A stretch of DNA of 64,000 nucleotides from Pyrobaculum oguniense TE7 (GTDB taxonomy: Archaea > Thermoproteota > Thermoprotei > Thermoproteales > Thermoproteaceae). A program made the position numbers and the translations under genes. Under the pieces are notes generated by a model. The model was not told the DNA's origin. It did no database searches and worked only from the letters and a program-made list of their open reading frames with translations. The stretch lies in NCBI GenBank assembly GCA_000247545.1, contig CP003316.1, positions 715,233-779,232 of the forward strand, written 5' to 3'. Shown here piece after piece: positions 35,664-44,288 of this stretch. Positions within the stretch are counted from its first letter, which is position 1. Each line of letters begins with the position of its first letter.

Positions 35664-36181
35664 GGTACTTGCTTATCGTAGAAAACCCAGGCTACACTCC
35701 AGGCCACCGCGAGGAGTTGCTAAGAAGGATAAGAGCCGCGCTCCCAGTCATCTCAGTGAGGGTGGCGTCGACACACGTAGAGGTTGACGTTAAGTCAGAC
35801 GACTTGGCCAAGGCTAAAGAGACAGTGGAAAGGGTAATAGGCGGGAAGGTGTTGGAGGCGGTGGATATAACTTTTGAAGATGTGCCTGGAGGAGTCGAGA
35901 CCTACGTAAGGCTTTTCAACGCCGAGAGGTTCTGGGAGGCACACAACGCCTTGGAGGGGCTCTGGCGGCGGACCAAATCCCCAACTCTCCAAGGGCTTAT
36001 AATGCTGGCCGCTGCCTTTGTCAAACTGCAAGAGGGCTCGCCGGAGAAGTTCGAGCGTTTGTTAAAAGAGGCGATATACCTAATAGAGGAGGACGTCGGT
36101 TGCATAAAAATAAAAGAAGTAAAAAAGCTTGCAGAGAAGGCGTTGTTGGAAAAGAGGCCGTTTAAAATAACATGCTCTTAA
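35660..36181 (+). CDS. DUF309-family protein with an N-terminal extra domain
   Basis: The 173-residue protein has an N-terminal ~75-residue alpha/beta segment. The DUF309 helical bundle follows with its hallmark FNAERFWEAHNALEGLWRR, then LQGLIMLAAAFVKLQEG. The family is of unknown function; the conserved E, H and R suggest a binding site. It is translationally coupled to the CBS protein upstream and overlaps the sir2 gene by 20 bases convergently. Confidence 0.78.
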   Translation: MRYLLIVENPGYTPGHREELLRRIRAALPVISVRVASTHVEVDVKSDDLAKAKETVERVIGGKVLEAVDITFEDVPGGVETYVRLFNAERFWEAHNALEGLWRRTKSPTLQGLIMLAAAFVKLQEGSPEKFERLLKEAIYLIEEDVGCIKIKEVKKLAEKALLEKRPFKITCS

Positions 36182-36923
36182 CCTTCTCCACAAGCGCCGG
36201 CAATACCTCTTCCACGTTACCCCTGAACACATAGTCGGCGGCGAAGTCGTAATAGGTCTCCTCGGCGTTTATTACAACCAGCTTCGCCCCCCTCTTTTTC
36301 GCTATGAGGGGCAGCTGGTTGGCGGGATAAACAGCCAGGGAGGTCCCCGCGGCGATGAAGACGTCGGCCATCTCAGCCAACATCATCGCCTCCCTCAACG
36401 CGTCCCGCGGCAGAGGCTCTCCGAAAAACACGACGTCCGGCTTCAACACCCCACCGCACTTAGGGCACCTAGGCGCCCCCCCTGTCCTTTGCCTCAGTGC
36501 TTCAGAAAGCGGGTATCTATACCCGCATTGGAGACAGATTACATCTTTCAGGGAGCCGTGTAGCTCAACGACGTTTCTAGTGCCGGCGGCTTGGTGTAAC
36601 ATGTCTACATTTTGCGTGATCACCGCGCACAGCTTCCCCAACTTTTCCAACTCCGCCAATGCGTAGTGCGCCGGATTTGGCTTAGCGTTGAACGTTGATA
36701 GGAAGAATTCTACAAAGAGATCCCATACCTCGTCTGGGTGGTCGTGGAAGTAGCTAATTTCGAACTTCTCGGGGTCCACCATCCTCCACAGTCCCTGAGG
36801 CCCCCTGAAGTCGGGTATCCCGCTGGCTGTTGAGACGCCCGCCCCGGTGAGGGCCACGTTGCACGAAGATCTGACAATAAGCGAAGCTACCTCTTCAAGA
36901 GGATCTCCAGATTCCACCTCCAT
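36162..36923 (-). CDS. Sir2-family NAD-dependent protein deacylase
   Basis: The 253-residue sirtuin has the NAD-binding motifs GAGVSTASGIPDFRGPQGLWR and QNVDMLHQAAG, the catalytic histidine in VVELHGSL, and a four-cysteine zinc module (CLQCGYRYP, CPKCGGVLKPDVVFFGE). In archaea a Sir2 protein deacetylates the chromatin protein Alba and Acs-type enzymes. It starts at ATG 36923, preceded by a minus-strand TTATTAAAA-type box. Together with the HDAC-fold enzyme at 23139, this window has two unrelated lysine deacetylases. Confidence 0.93.
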   Translation of the reverse strand: MEVESGDPLEEVASLIVRSSCNVALTGAGVSTASGIPDFRGPQGLWRMVDPEKFEISYFHDHPDEVWDLFVEFFLSTFNAKPNPAHYALAELEKLGKLCAVITQNVDMLHQAAGTRNVVELHGSLKDVICLQCGYRYPLSEALRQRTGGAPRCPKCGGVLKPDVVFFGEPLPRDALREAMMLAEMADVFIAAGTSLAVYPANQLPLIAKKRGAKLVVINAEETYYDFAADYVFRGNVEEVLPALVEKVKSMLF

Positions 36924-36961
36924 GTACTAATAGAGTTGTTTTTTAATAAAAAGCCCTAGGA

Positions 36962-37414
36962 TTAGTTGCCTGTGACGAAGATGAACCCCACTGAGCCGTG
37001 AAGAGGTCGTTGCTCGCCGACTTTAACCACCTTAGGCACTTCGAATCTCGGGTCTAGCTCGAGCACCTTGTCGCCATACCCGCAGACCGATCTTGTGTCC
37101 ATGGGCCTCCCGTAGGCCCAGTAAGTAACTCGTTGCCCGCTCACCCAGATAATTTTAAGCGGGATTCGCGTGTTTTTCATCCAGAAACAATAGGTGGAGT
37201 TTTGGGGGAAAACAAACAACATCCCCACAGCGCCGACGTTGCGTGGGTCGTAAGAGGAGACGTTCATGTAGCCAATTGCCCATTTGGCCAAGTTATCAGC
37301 TACGTAGACAGTGGTCGTGGAGCCGTCGATCTGTACACTGTACGTGGCCGAAAAAGGCGATATGTTTACCAGAACCGCGTAGAGGACTAGGAGTATAGCC
37401 ACTTCTCCACCCAC
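36962..37414 (-). CDS. secreted DUF192-family protein
   Basis: The 150-residue protein starts with a signal-like hydrophobic segment (VAILLVLYAVLVNISPFSA). The DUF192 core follows, with MLFVFPQNSTYCFWMKNTRIPLKIIWV and a C-terminal VLELDPRFEVPKVVKVG. The family is small, beta-rich and extracytoplasmic in many archaea and bacteria, and its function is not established. Two cysteines (YCFW, SVCGYG) could form a disulfide. It overlaps the 3' end of the upstream solute-binding protein gene by 28 bases on the same strand. Confidence 0.78.
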   Translation of the reverse strand: MGGEVAILLVLYAVLVNISPFSATYSVQIDGSTTTVYVADNLAKWAIGYMNVSSYDPRNVGAVGMLFVFPQNSTYCFWMKNTRIPLKIIWVSGQRVTYWAYGRPMDTRSVCGYGDKVLELDPRFEVPKVVKVGEQRPLHGSVGFIFVTGN

Positions 37415-38190
37415 GAAGTAATTAGCCGTTCCATCTCCCCGCTCTGCAACATGTCGTAGATTACTCTGTCTACTTGCAACTTCAAGTCGTAGGCACAGCT
37501 GGGCATAGCCACGGCGCTGTACCTAACCCCCGTTGATGCCACTATTTCAAACTCAGGGAACCTCGCCACGATGGCCCTACCCACCACGCCTCCCACTACA
37601 ATAGCGTCAACATCGCCTTTGCGCAGTGCCTCTACCATGTACGGATACACCTTGTCGTATCTCACGATTTTTGAAACATTACCCAAAGTCCGGAGTGCCC
37701 AGTCTTCTTGGATTGTCCCCACCTGCACCCCAACAGCCCTCCCCTTTATGTCCTCTGCTCCGCGTACCGCCGCCCCCCTCTTCGCAATTACGACTGAGGT
37801 GTCGACCTGGTATGGTATGGAGAACAGGACCTGAGTCTCCCGCTCTGGGGTGATTGCCATGTCGGCAAGGACCACGTCGACATCGCCCCTCTTGACCGCC
37901 TCGATAAGCGCCGAGAATTTCATATCCCTGACCTCCAGCCCCACCCCGAGGCTGTCAGCAATCCTCTTTGCAATTTCTATGTCAATTCCCACCACTTTGC
38001 CGCCCTCGATGTACTCGTACGGAGGCCAGTCGGCGGATGTCCCCACAACGAGTTTGCCCCGAGCCGTGATGGTGTCGATCGAAACTGGACACCGAGGTTG
38101 TTGTTGCTGTGTCTGAGACGGAGTGAGGATATACATCAACGTTGCCCCCAACAAAACGCCGAGGATAAGCCACACAACTGACCTAAACAC
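37387..38190 (-). CDS. family 3 extracellular solute-binding protein
   Basis: The 267-residue protein has an N-terminal membrane anchor (VVWLILGVLLGATLMYIL), a short glutamine-rich linker and a complete amino-acid-type SBP_bac_3 domain. That domain shows LVVGTSADWPPYEYIEGGKVVGIDIEIAKRI and DVVLADMAITPERETQVLFS. It would capture polar amino acids or similar ligands outside the membrane. No permease or ATPase gene is next to it, so it is an orphan or acts as a sensor. GTG 38190 follows a minus-strand TATTTTTAAA box near 38208-38218. Confidence 0.85.
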   Translation of the reverse strand: MFRSVVWLILGVLLGATLMYILTPSQTQQQQPRCPVSIDTITARGKLVVGTSADWPPYEYIEGGKVVGIDIEIAKRIADSLGVGLEVRDMKFSALIEAVKRGDVDVVLADMAITPERETQVLFSIPYQVDTSVVIAKRGAAVRGAEDIKGRAVGVQVGTIQEDWALRTLGNVSKIVRYDKVYPYMVEALRKGDVDAIVVGGVVGRAIVARFPEFEIVASTGVRYSAVAMPSCAYDLKLQVDRVIYDMLQSGEMERLITSWVEKWLYS

Positions 38191-38300
38191 GCCTTAAACT
38201 TAGGTCCTCTTTAAAAATATTGACACGTCTAAAAGTTTTGGCGTAGGCAAATGCGAAGTTTTTACGTGTAGTGGATATAAAAGAAAACACGTAGGAAGTT

Positions 38301-38495
38301 GTGAAGGCCTACCTCGTCACAAAAAACGAAGAACTGCCAGATATATCGGGGTTGCATGTTATTAAAATCCCCTTTGCAGACGAGGATACGTTGTATGTAT
38401 TCGACGCTAGACTTGGCTACTTAGAAATCAAGGGTAGGGAAAAAATAATGGAGTTCATCCACCGGCTGAAAAACGAGCCACAAACTTCTCAATAG
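38301..38495 (+). CDS. small unknown protein
   Basis: This 64-residue protein starts at GTG 38301, ~24 bases after an ATATAAAA box at 38274-38281, which supports expression. The sequence alternates strands and helices (VIKIPFADEDTLYVFD, LGYLEIKGREKIMEFIHRL). No domain is recognised. It is convergent with the gene at 38455, overlapping it by 41 bases. Confidence 0.55.
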   Translation: MKAYLVTKNEELPDISGLHVIKIPFADEDTLYVFDARLGYLEIKGREKIMEFIHRLKNEPQTSQ

Positions 38496-39594
38496 CGTTT
38501 AAGAACTTCTCGAACTCGTTTTCCACAACGCCGACACCTGGCCCGAAGGGCGAGTCCATACCAGTCACGAGGTCCTCATGGGGAAGGTATATGAAGACTC
38601 TTTTATGGGCCGTGTTGGAGGCATACATAATCTCGCTGAAGACTCCTCTGTGGAACGTCTTTTTCATGAAAGGCCGGTAGACCGCCACGGCGTCAGACTG
38701 CAGGATGTACCTAAAGTCCTTAAACCTAATTAAGTTGTCGATGTCGGCTAAAACCTCGTCTACCTGCTCCGCGGGGATTTCCATTGGGTAGAGCTCTGGC
38801 TCATCCTCAACCGCCGGCTTGACGCCAGGTGGTAGAAGCCAACGATCCCCCTCCTCGACAACCGCCGAGTTGCCGCTACGCTTTGCAAATTTCAAAACTC
38901 TTTCATCCATTGTAAGAGGGTCAAAAGCGGCGAACTTCTGGTGCATGACAGATCTGTAGCGATCCACCTCGCCGCGGGCCTCAGGGTCACTTCTTATGTA
39001 AGTAATAGGGAAAGACAAGTAGAACCATGGCCTGGACCCCTCTAAGATAATCTTGTAAATTGTGGCTGACGGGTGCTTAACGGCCATTACCACGTTTTGC
39101 ACTCCAATAGCCTTCGCAATAATGTCGCCTATAAGTATCGACGCTGTCCGCCACGGGAATACATCCTTCAGCCTCAGATAGGCGCCTGTCTTCTCCCGCC
39201 CCTCTCTTAGCTGTATCCTTTTCCATATCACGTGGGCCTCCTCAATTAGGGTAACAACTAGATCAGGCCTATAAGCCCTTAGCAGCGAGACATCTACAGC
39301 CGGGAAAAACCTGCTTTTCCTAAAATAGGGCAAGTTCATGAAAAGAACGGCCTTGTCTGGAGACTCCTCCTCCACCCTAGCCACAGACCGGGCCACAGCT
39401 TCTTTCCACATCTGTTCTTGCCAGTAGTAATCGTCGCTGTCTAGGTATATAACCCAATCCACGTTTTTCTTAAGCTCATCTTCTACGAAATACAGCCCCA
39501 GCCTCCCCCTCCCCCGCTCTTTGTGGCACCGTTCTAGCTCTGCGGAAAGCGCCTTCATATTTACGCCAGTGGTGCCAATGGCGATAACCCGCAC
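38455..39594 (-). CDS. two-domain protein: P-loop-like N-terminus and nucleoside-deoxyribosyltransferase-like C-terminus
   Basis: The 379-residue protein begins MRVIAIGTTGVNMKALSAEL, a nucleotide-binding-like loop where the usual GKS/T is reduced to NMK. An acidic LDSDDYYWQ segment and HVIWKRIQLREGREKTGAYL resemble kinase-type nucleotide handling. The last ~90 residues (ILQSDAVAVYRPFM, RGVFSEIMYASNTAHKRVFIYLP) follow the pattern of nucleoside 2-deoxyribosyltransferase folds, with the E of SEIMYA in the catalytic position. I do not recognise the full-length family. GTG 39594 is 23 bases from a palindromic TATA box. Confidence 0.6.
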   Translation of the reverse strand: MRVIAIGTTGVNMKALSAELERCHKERGRGRLGLYFVEDELKKNVDWVIYLDSDDYYWQEQMWKEAVARSVARVEEESPDKAVLFMNLPYFRKSRFFPAVDVSLLRAYRPDLVVTLIEEAHVIWKRIQLREGREKTGAYLRLKDVFPWRTASILIGDIIAKAIGVQNVVMAVKHPSATIYKIILEGSRPWFYLSFPITYIRSDPEARGEVDRYRSVMHQKFAAFDPLTMDERVLKFAKRSGNSAVVEEGDRWLLPPGVKPAVEDEPELYPMEIPAEQVDEVLADIDNLIRFKDFRYILQSDAVAVYRPFMKKTFHRGVFSEIMYASNTAHKRVFIYLPHEDLVTGMDSPFGPGVGVVENEFEKFLNAIEKFVARFSAGG

Positions 39595-39611
39595 GCCTCC
39601 GTGGAGTAAAT

Positions 39612-39623
39612 GTATATATATAC
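39612..39623. promoter_or_regulatory. palindromic bidirectional TATA box
   Basis: GTATATATATAC is a perfect 12-bp palindrome centred 24.5 bases from ATG 39642 (plus) and 23.5 bases from GTG 39594 (minus). Confidence 0.65.
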
Positions 39624-39641
39624 GACACGCCGTTAGTAACG

Positions 39642-39956
39642 ATGAGAGTGTGTGAAGTACTTGCCAAGTACCTTATGGAAATGGTTGCCGGAGCCCGCGG
39701 CAACGTGGTGAGCTTCGTTGTCGGAGACGTTGCCCGATGGGCGGAAGCCAAGATGAGGCCCAGCAGATCGCTGATTTTCAAGGTATCCAGCATGGCCGAG
39801 GCGCTCCTTGCTTCTGGGTACTTGGAAAAAATAGGCAAGAAGTATATACTGAGGAAAGGCTCCCCGCTATGGGAGAAGGCCAAAGCCGGCGACGTGGAGG
39901 GGATTTGCGAAATCGCGGAAAGCGCCCTTCTACGCTATACAAAAGTGCTTAGATAA
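39642..39956 (+). CDS. small winged-helix-like protein of unknown function
   Basis: The 104-residue protein has a helical N-terminus (CEVLAKYLMEMVAGARG), then VARWAEAKMRPSRSLIFKVSSMAEALLASGYLEK, which resembles a recognition helix followed by a beta wing (GKKYILRKGS). A DNA-binding role is likely by shape only. ATG 39642 shares a palindromic TATA box with the divergent gene at 39594. It is followed by the gene pair encoding a tiny membrane protein and a MinD-like ATPase. Confidence 0.6.
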   Translation: MRVCEVLAKYLMEMVAGARGNVVSFVVGDVARWAEAKMRPSRSLIFKVSSMAEALLASGYLEKIGKKYILRKGSPLWEKAKAGDVEGICEIAESALLRYTKVLR

Positions 39957-39994
39957 TACGCAATACATATTTATTGGGCTACTCTATAGCTGTC

Positions 39995-40207
39995 GTGAGA
40001 CGCGAGCTGGGGCTACTGCTGAACTTGGCATCGTTCGTCATCTTAGCCGCCGGCAACCTGTGGGTAGCGGCTCCTCTCTACGCCGCAAGTATTGCGCTCC
40101 TCCTAATTCCGCAGAAAGTAAAAAAAGAGGAAAAGAAAGAAGAAGTAAGGAAGGAGCCGACGCCTGACGAAATTAAGCGACGCCCTGTGGCCGCCCCGGA
40201 GATATGA
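39995..40207 (+). CDS. tiny two-helix membrane protein coupled to a MinD-like ATPase
   Basis: The 70-residue protein from GTG 39995 has two adjacent hydrophobic segments (LGLLLNLASFVILAAG and LWVAAPLYAASIALLLI). They are followed by a charged tail (KVKKEEKKEEVRKEPTPDEIKRR). GTG 39995 is placed by an ACATATTTA box at 39965-39973; a longer frame starts at TTG 39974. The ATGA overlap with the next gene indicates stoichiometric expression. The charged tail could recruit the ATPase to the membrane, by analogy with other ParA/MinD partner proteins. Confidence 0.6.
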   Translation: MRRELGLLLNLASFVILAAGNLWVAAPLYAASIALLLIPQKVKKEEKKEEVRKEPTPDEIKRRPVAAPEI

Positions 40208-40971
40208 AAAAACTACTATTCTTCTCAGGAGCGAAGGGCGGAACCGGGAAAACTACCCTAGCCCTCAACACCGCTGTATTGTTGGCATATCATTGGAGAG
40301 ATGCCGCGCACTACCCCGTGGTCTATCTTGATCTAACTCCCAGTTTGGGGACAGGCGCTCTTTTGCTCGTAGGCGACATAATTGGGGCGTGGGGTAGGCC
40401 CTCCCTCTCTGACTTCCTCGCCGGCCAGCTCGCCGAGCCTCTAAGAGCCTTCTACCTTAGAAGGTGGACTACTGAAAAGGGGCCGTTCCAAATAGTCTTT
40501 GCCTACATGGCTAGAGACGCGCCGTTGACTAAGAGACACCTCTCTCTTATACTAGACACGGTGGAGCGGAGGCTTAGGCCCAGGCTTGTGATCATAGACA
40601 TGCCCCCAGTCGCCGCTGGGGAAAGCCCCGCGGCAGGCGCCGTAGACTACGTAGTTCCCGTCGTAACTCCCGATGCCTCAGCCATAGAAACAACAAAGAC
40701 ATTCACAGAGGTTCTGGGAGCCCCCCGCCTAAGGCCGGTCCTGAATATGTATATTCCGGATTACCCCGTAAGTGCCGTCCACGCCGCGCCTTGGGTCAAA
40801 GTTGTGCAGGATGCCTTTGGTGAGGAGCCCCACGTAATTCCCTACGACAAGCTGTTGCAGGCGGCAAGACAAGCGCTGGAGATAGAGGTTCTAAAGCTTA
40901 AACCCACCGAGTCCCCCGGTGTCAAGGCAATTATCGAGTACGCCCGCTACCTTTCTACTAGGCTGGCGTAG
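40204..40971 (+). CDS. MinD/ParA-superfamily ATPase
   Basis: This 255-residue deviant-Walker ATPase has GAKGGTGKTTLALN with the signature lysine, an acidic strand VVYLDLTPSLGTG and LVIIDMPPVAAGES as Walker B. It lacks the amphipathic C-terminal membrane helix of MinD; its tail is VKAIIEYARYLSTRLA. It has no CxxC cluster site as in Mrp. Its translational coupling to a tiny two-helix membrane protein suggests a membrane-linked positioning or assembly function. It overlaps the HAD gene by 14 bases convergently. Confidence 0.8.
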   Translation: MKKLLFFSGAKGGTGKTTLALNTAVLLAYHWRDAAHYPVVYLDLTPSLGTGALLLVGDIIGAWGRPSLSDFLAGQLAEPLRAFYLRRWTTEKGPFQIVFAYMARDAPLTKRHLSLILDTVERRLRPRLVIIDMPPVAAGESPAAGAVDYVVPVVTPDASAIETTKTFTEVLGAPRLRPVLNMYIPDYPVSAVHAAPWVKVVQDAFGEEPHVIPYDKLLQAARQALEIEVLKLKPTESPGVKAIIEYARYLSTRLA

Positions 40972-41710
40972 AGCAGTTCTCGGCCTCATGGAGTATTAGC
41001 GGGAGCGACTTGAGGCTCTTCGCAATATAGGCCCTGCACGGGATAGACTCTACGAGGTCTTTCTTGCCGTACTTCCCGTTTCTATCTACTAACACGGCGC
41101 CGTACCCCGCCATGAGAGCTCCGAGAAAGTCCTCGTAAAAGTCGTCGCCGATGTGTAGATACACGTCGGGTACAACGTCTCCGAGGAGCAGGGTCTTTGC
41201 GGCCTCGAATATCTGTATTGACGGCTTCACGTACCCTACATCGTCGGCGTAGATCTGTAGGTCTACTAACTGCGCCACGCCGAGCGATTCCAGAAGCCTC
41301 CGCGTAGCCCTAGAACGCCAGAATAGAACATTGGAAATTATCCCAACACGGTACCCCTCGTTTTTGGCGCCCTTCAGCGCCTCCAAGGCGTCTTCAAAAG
41401 GCGACACCTCAAGCCGAGACACCGCCTCGTCTACTGCGTCTTGCACCTGATATGCGTCGAACTGGGCGAAAATCCCCCTTTCGCGCAGTTGCTTCTTGAT
41501 TTCCAAAAGTACAAAGAGAGGCGGCACCACCTCGTGCTTCTCCCTCCTTAGTAGCTTCATAACCCTCCTCCGCTCCCCCACCAACGCCTGAAGAGTCTGA
41601 TAAGGCACCCTCCCACCGAGGCTCTTGTACAACACGTCCACCACAGTCTTGACGGCCGGCTCTACCGGGAGCAACGTCCCCCACACGTCAAATGTTACCA
41701 ACTTAGCCAC
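40958..41710 (-). CDS. HAD-superfamily phosphatase
   Basis: The 250-residue protein begins MAKLVTFDVWGTLLPVEPA, where DVWGT is the nucleophile motif (the first Asp is the nucleophile; the usual second acid is W-G-T type). IISNVLFWRS supplies the Ser/Asn motif II and HIGDDFYEDFLGAL the metal-binding acidic motif. K-containing YVKPSIQIFE matches motif III. It is a haloacid-dehalogenase-like hydrolase of unknown substrate. GTG 41710 lies ~25 bases from a minus-strand ATATATTTTTAA box at 41731-41742; a longer frame reaches 41767. Confidence 0.83.
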   Translation of the reverse strand: MAKLVTFDVWGTLLPVEPAVKTVVDVLYKSLGGRVPYQTLQALVGERRRVMKLLRREKHEVVPPLFVLLEIKKQLRERGIFAQFDAYQVQDAVDEAVSRLEVSPFEDALEALKGAKNEGYRVGIISNVLFWRSRATRRLLESLGVAQLVDLQIYADDVGYVKPSIQIFEAAKTLLLGDVVPDVYLHIGDDFYEDFLGALMAGYGAVLVDRNGKYGKKDLVESIPCRAYIAKSLKSLPLILHEAENCSTPA

Positions 41711-41865
41711 GGCGCCAATACCACTCGCCCTTAAAAATATATCCGGCGAAAAACAGCCACACATCAAGCCCCCCTAAAAGGAGACACGCCTCTGCCGGAG
41801 CCTCTTTTGGATGGTTCGCTACGGTTGCGGGGATGAGTTTTTTATGTAGGTCAGTGGGCTGGGCC

Positions 41866-44283
41866 ATGGCTGTTAGGAGGGTGTTGGCGTTGTTGGTGTT
41901 GTTGCTCGTGTGGTGGGTGTTTGGCATTGAGGTGGAGCCGGGTTTTGTCAATGCATATACCTACACAAATCTAACAATTAGGGGAGCGGAAAATGTGTCG
42001 GGCGTAGAGGGGGCCTATGTGGATTTTGTGAAGAGGGTGGGGGACGGCGTTGTTTTGATGGGGCTCAAGCCTGTAGAGGACAGAGGGGATGTGGTAATTA
42101 AAGCGGATAACAAGTCGGTGAGGTTGCCCGTGAGGGATTTCTGCAGGATAGACTTGGAGGTGGGAAACATGACGTGGTTGATCAAAGCGGGCGCGGGGGG
42201 GTCTTGCAGAGATCTTAAGCTGTATGTGAACAATACATTGCTTCAGGGGCTAAATGTGAGCTACGTGCCGCGCTACGCCGGGGTGTATGCTGTTGTGGCA
42301 ACTAACGGCGTTTTCTACCAAAAGGCCGCCGTGGTGGTGATTCCTAACGTGACGGTTTTGAACAACGTATTTGGGGAGGTGTTAACTATTAGACTTTCGC
42401 CGCCGCCGAGGTCGGGCGTGGTGAGCCTGGGCTCATTGTCGAGACAAGCAGGGGAAGCTGTGGAGTTCGACACGTGGCTCCTAGGCGCTGGCAACTACAC
42501 GCTGAGGGTAACATTCAGCGGCGTGACAGTGGCGCGCAATGTGACTATTCTGAGGGCAGTTCCGCAGGTCGAGGTGTCGTACAGAGGTGAGTATACCTAC
42601 GGAGAGTCTGTCAATGTGGGGGTAAGGGTATTAGTAGGGAAGAGGGAGTACGGTGCCGGGGTCGTGGTGGGGGTGGGGGGAAGAGAGGTGGTGGCTAAGG
42701 CACCTGTCGTTCTGTCTCTTGGGCTTCTAGACGCCGGTGCCTACACCTTGTCTGTCAGGGTGGCGGAGGATGGGAACATTACGTCTTACCAGACGAATGT
42801 GTCTTTTAAGGTTTTGCCAGCTCCGGTGAGGCTAGACGTCTTGATCAACGGGACCTTTTCCAACCCCTACATTGTACAGTTTGGGAAGATACTTATAGTG
42901 AACGCGGTAGCTAAGTCGCTGGTGCCGCCGATTGGGGAGGTGGTAATATTAATAGATGGGAGGAAGGGGGGGCCTGTGATCGATACGCTGAGGTTGGGAC
43001 CAGGCGCGCACAACCTAACCGTGGCCTTCCGCCCTGGAAGCGCCAACTTTCTTCCGGCGCAGTTGTCTGTGGCTCTCGTGGTTACTGAGGCGGCGCCTGA
43101 GATTGCGGTTAATAAAACCATTTCTATCACCTACGGCGAGCCGTTGGTGGTGCCTTTTTACGTGCGGCTGTTTGGGAGGCCCATAAATGCAACGCTCGCC
43201 GTCCAACTTCTTGGGCAACACCGTTCTTACAACTTCACCGTCGATGTTGTCAATGGGGTGGGGGTCCTTAAGGCTGTGGGCTTAGCCGCAGGTACATACC
43301 TAGCCACTGCGACTCTTAAGGGGGTACAGGGGTTGATAGGGGGAAGCGCCACCTTCAACGTTTTTGTCAGTAAGGCGCTGGTTCATGTGAGGCTGGAGGT
43401 TCCAAAGAGTGGGGTATACGGCGAGCCTATACCGATTGCGGTGAGCGTAGCTCCACAAGTACGGGGAGAGGTCGAGCTTAGGGTAAACGGGACACGCATA
43501 TATCTAACCAACGCATCGTCGTTTCAGAGATTATGGCAACCACCTCGGGGTGGGGTATTCCTAGTGTCTGCCACGTTTAAGAGCCTGGACCTGAACTACT
43601 CAGATGCAGAGTCGGCTACATTCATATATGTTGACAGGGCAAAGTGCGTCGTGAGGTTCGGCATAGTTGGGGACATGGCCGGGTCAGGGGAGCTGTACGT
43701 CTTGAGGCGGTACAGAATAGCGGTGGATTCGATCGTGCCGACGAGCATACTTATCAACGGCACGGCGGCAGGTCCCACTGTGGTTTTCAACGAGACAGGG
43801 ATTTACAACATAACGGCGTACTTCCCAGGGGACGAGAGGTACTACCCATGCGGTGCCGCCGAATTTTTCAAGGTGGTGAAAAACCCAGTTGAGGTGCTTA
43901 TCCAGACTTCGAGGAGAATAACGCTGGTAGACATAGGCGAGCCCCTGAGAATTACGATAAAATCGCCTGTGGGAAGAGCTGAAGGCGATGTTCTCTTGTA
44001 CAAGGTGAATAAAACCTTCAATAAAACGGAGGTGGAGGCTAGACATATCTTTGGCAACACCACGCTTGAGCTTAGCTTTGGGAGCACCGGCGTTTATGAT
44101 ATCTACGTCGAGTTTTTGGGGAACGAGTACCTAGAACCTAATAGGTCTAATATCGTTACGTTGACAGTGGAGATGAGCGTGTTGAGAATCCCCCTCTTCC
44201 TCTTGACGCTGTACATATCATCAATAGTCGCCGGGCTCGCTGTCGGCGTGGTGGTCAAAAAGATTTTTAAAAAGAGCTTGTAG
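41866..44283 (+). CDS. large secreted, membrane-anchored surface protein with Ig-like repeats
   Basis: The 805-residue protein starts with a signal peptide (RRVLALLVLLLVWWVFGI). The ectodomain is made of repeated ~90-residue beta-sandwich-like units, with conserved YTYGESVNVGV, ITYGEPLVVPF and VYGEPIPIAV openings and GAYTLSV, GTYLATATL and GVFLVSATF closings. It ends with a membrane helix (LFLLTLYISSIVAGLAVGVVV) and KKIFKKSL. Many NxT/S sites suggest N-glycosylation. It could be a cell-wall, adhesion or S-layer-associated protein. ATG 41866 lies ~25 bases from a TTTTTTATG box. Confidence 0.8.
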   Translation: MAVRRVLALLVLLLVWWVFGIEVEPGFVNAYTYTNLTIRGAENVSGVEGAYVDFVKRVGDGVVLMGLKPVEDRGDVVIKADNKSVRLPVRDFCRIDLEVGNMTWLIKAGAGGSCRDLKLYVNNTLLQGLNVSYVPRYAGVYAVVATNGVFYQKAAVVVIPNVTVLNNVFGEVLTIRLSPPPRSGVVSLGSLSRQAGEAVEFDTWLLGAGNYTLRVTFSGVTVARNVTILRAVPQVEVSYRGEYTYGESVNVGVRVLVGKREYGAGVVVGVGGREVVAKAPVVLSLGLLDAGAYTLSVRVAEDGNITSYQTNVSFKVLPAPVRLDVLINGTFSNPYIVQFGKILIVNAVAKSLVPPIGEVVILIDGRKGGPVIDTLRLGPGAHNLTVAFRPGSANFLPAQLSVALVVTEAAPEIAVNKTISITYGEPLVVPFYVRLFGRPINATLAVQLLGQHRSYNFTVDVVNGVGVLKAVGLAAGTYLATATLKGVQGLIGGSATFNVFVSKALVHVRLEVPKSGVYGEPIPIAVSVAPQVRGEVELRVNGTRIYLTNASSFQRLWQPPRGGVFLVSATFKSLDLNYSDAESATFIYVDRAKCVVRFGIVGDMAGSGELYVLRRYRIAVDSIVPTSILINGTAAGPTVVFNETGIYNITAYFPGDERYYPCGAAEFFKVVKNPVEVLIQTSRRITLVDIGEPLRITIKSPVGRAEGDVLLYKVNKTFNKTEVEARHIFGNTTLELSFGSTGVYDIYVEFLGNEYLEPNRSNIVTLTVEMSVLRIPLFLLTLYISSIVAGLAVGVVVKKIFKKSL

Positions 44284-44288
44284 GAGCC

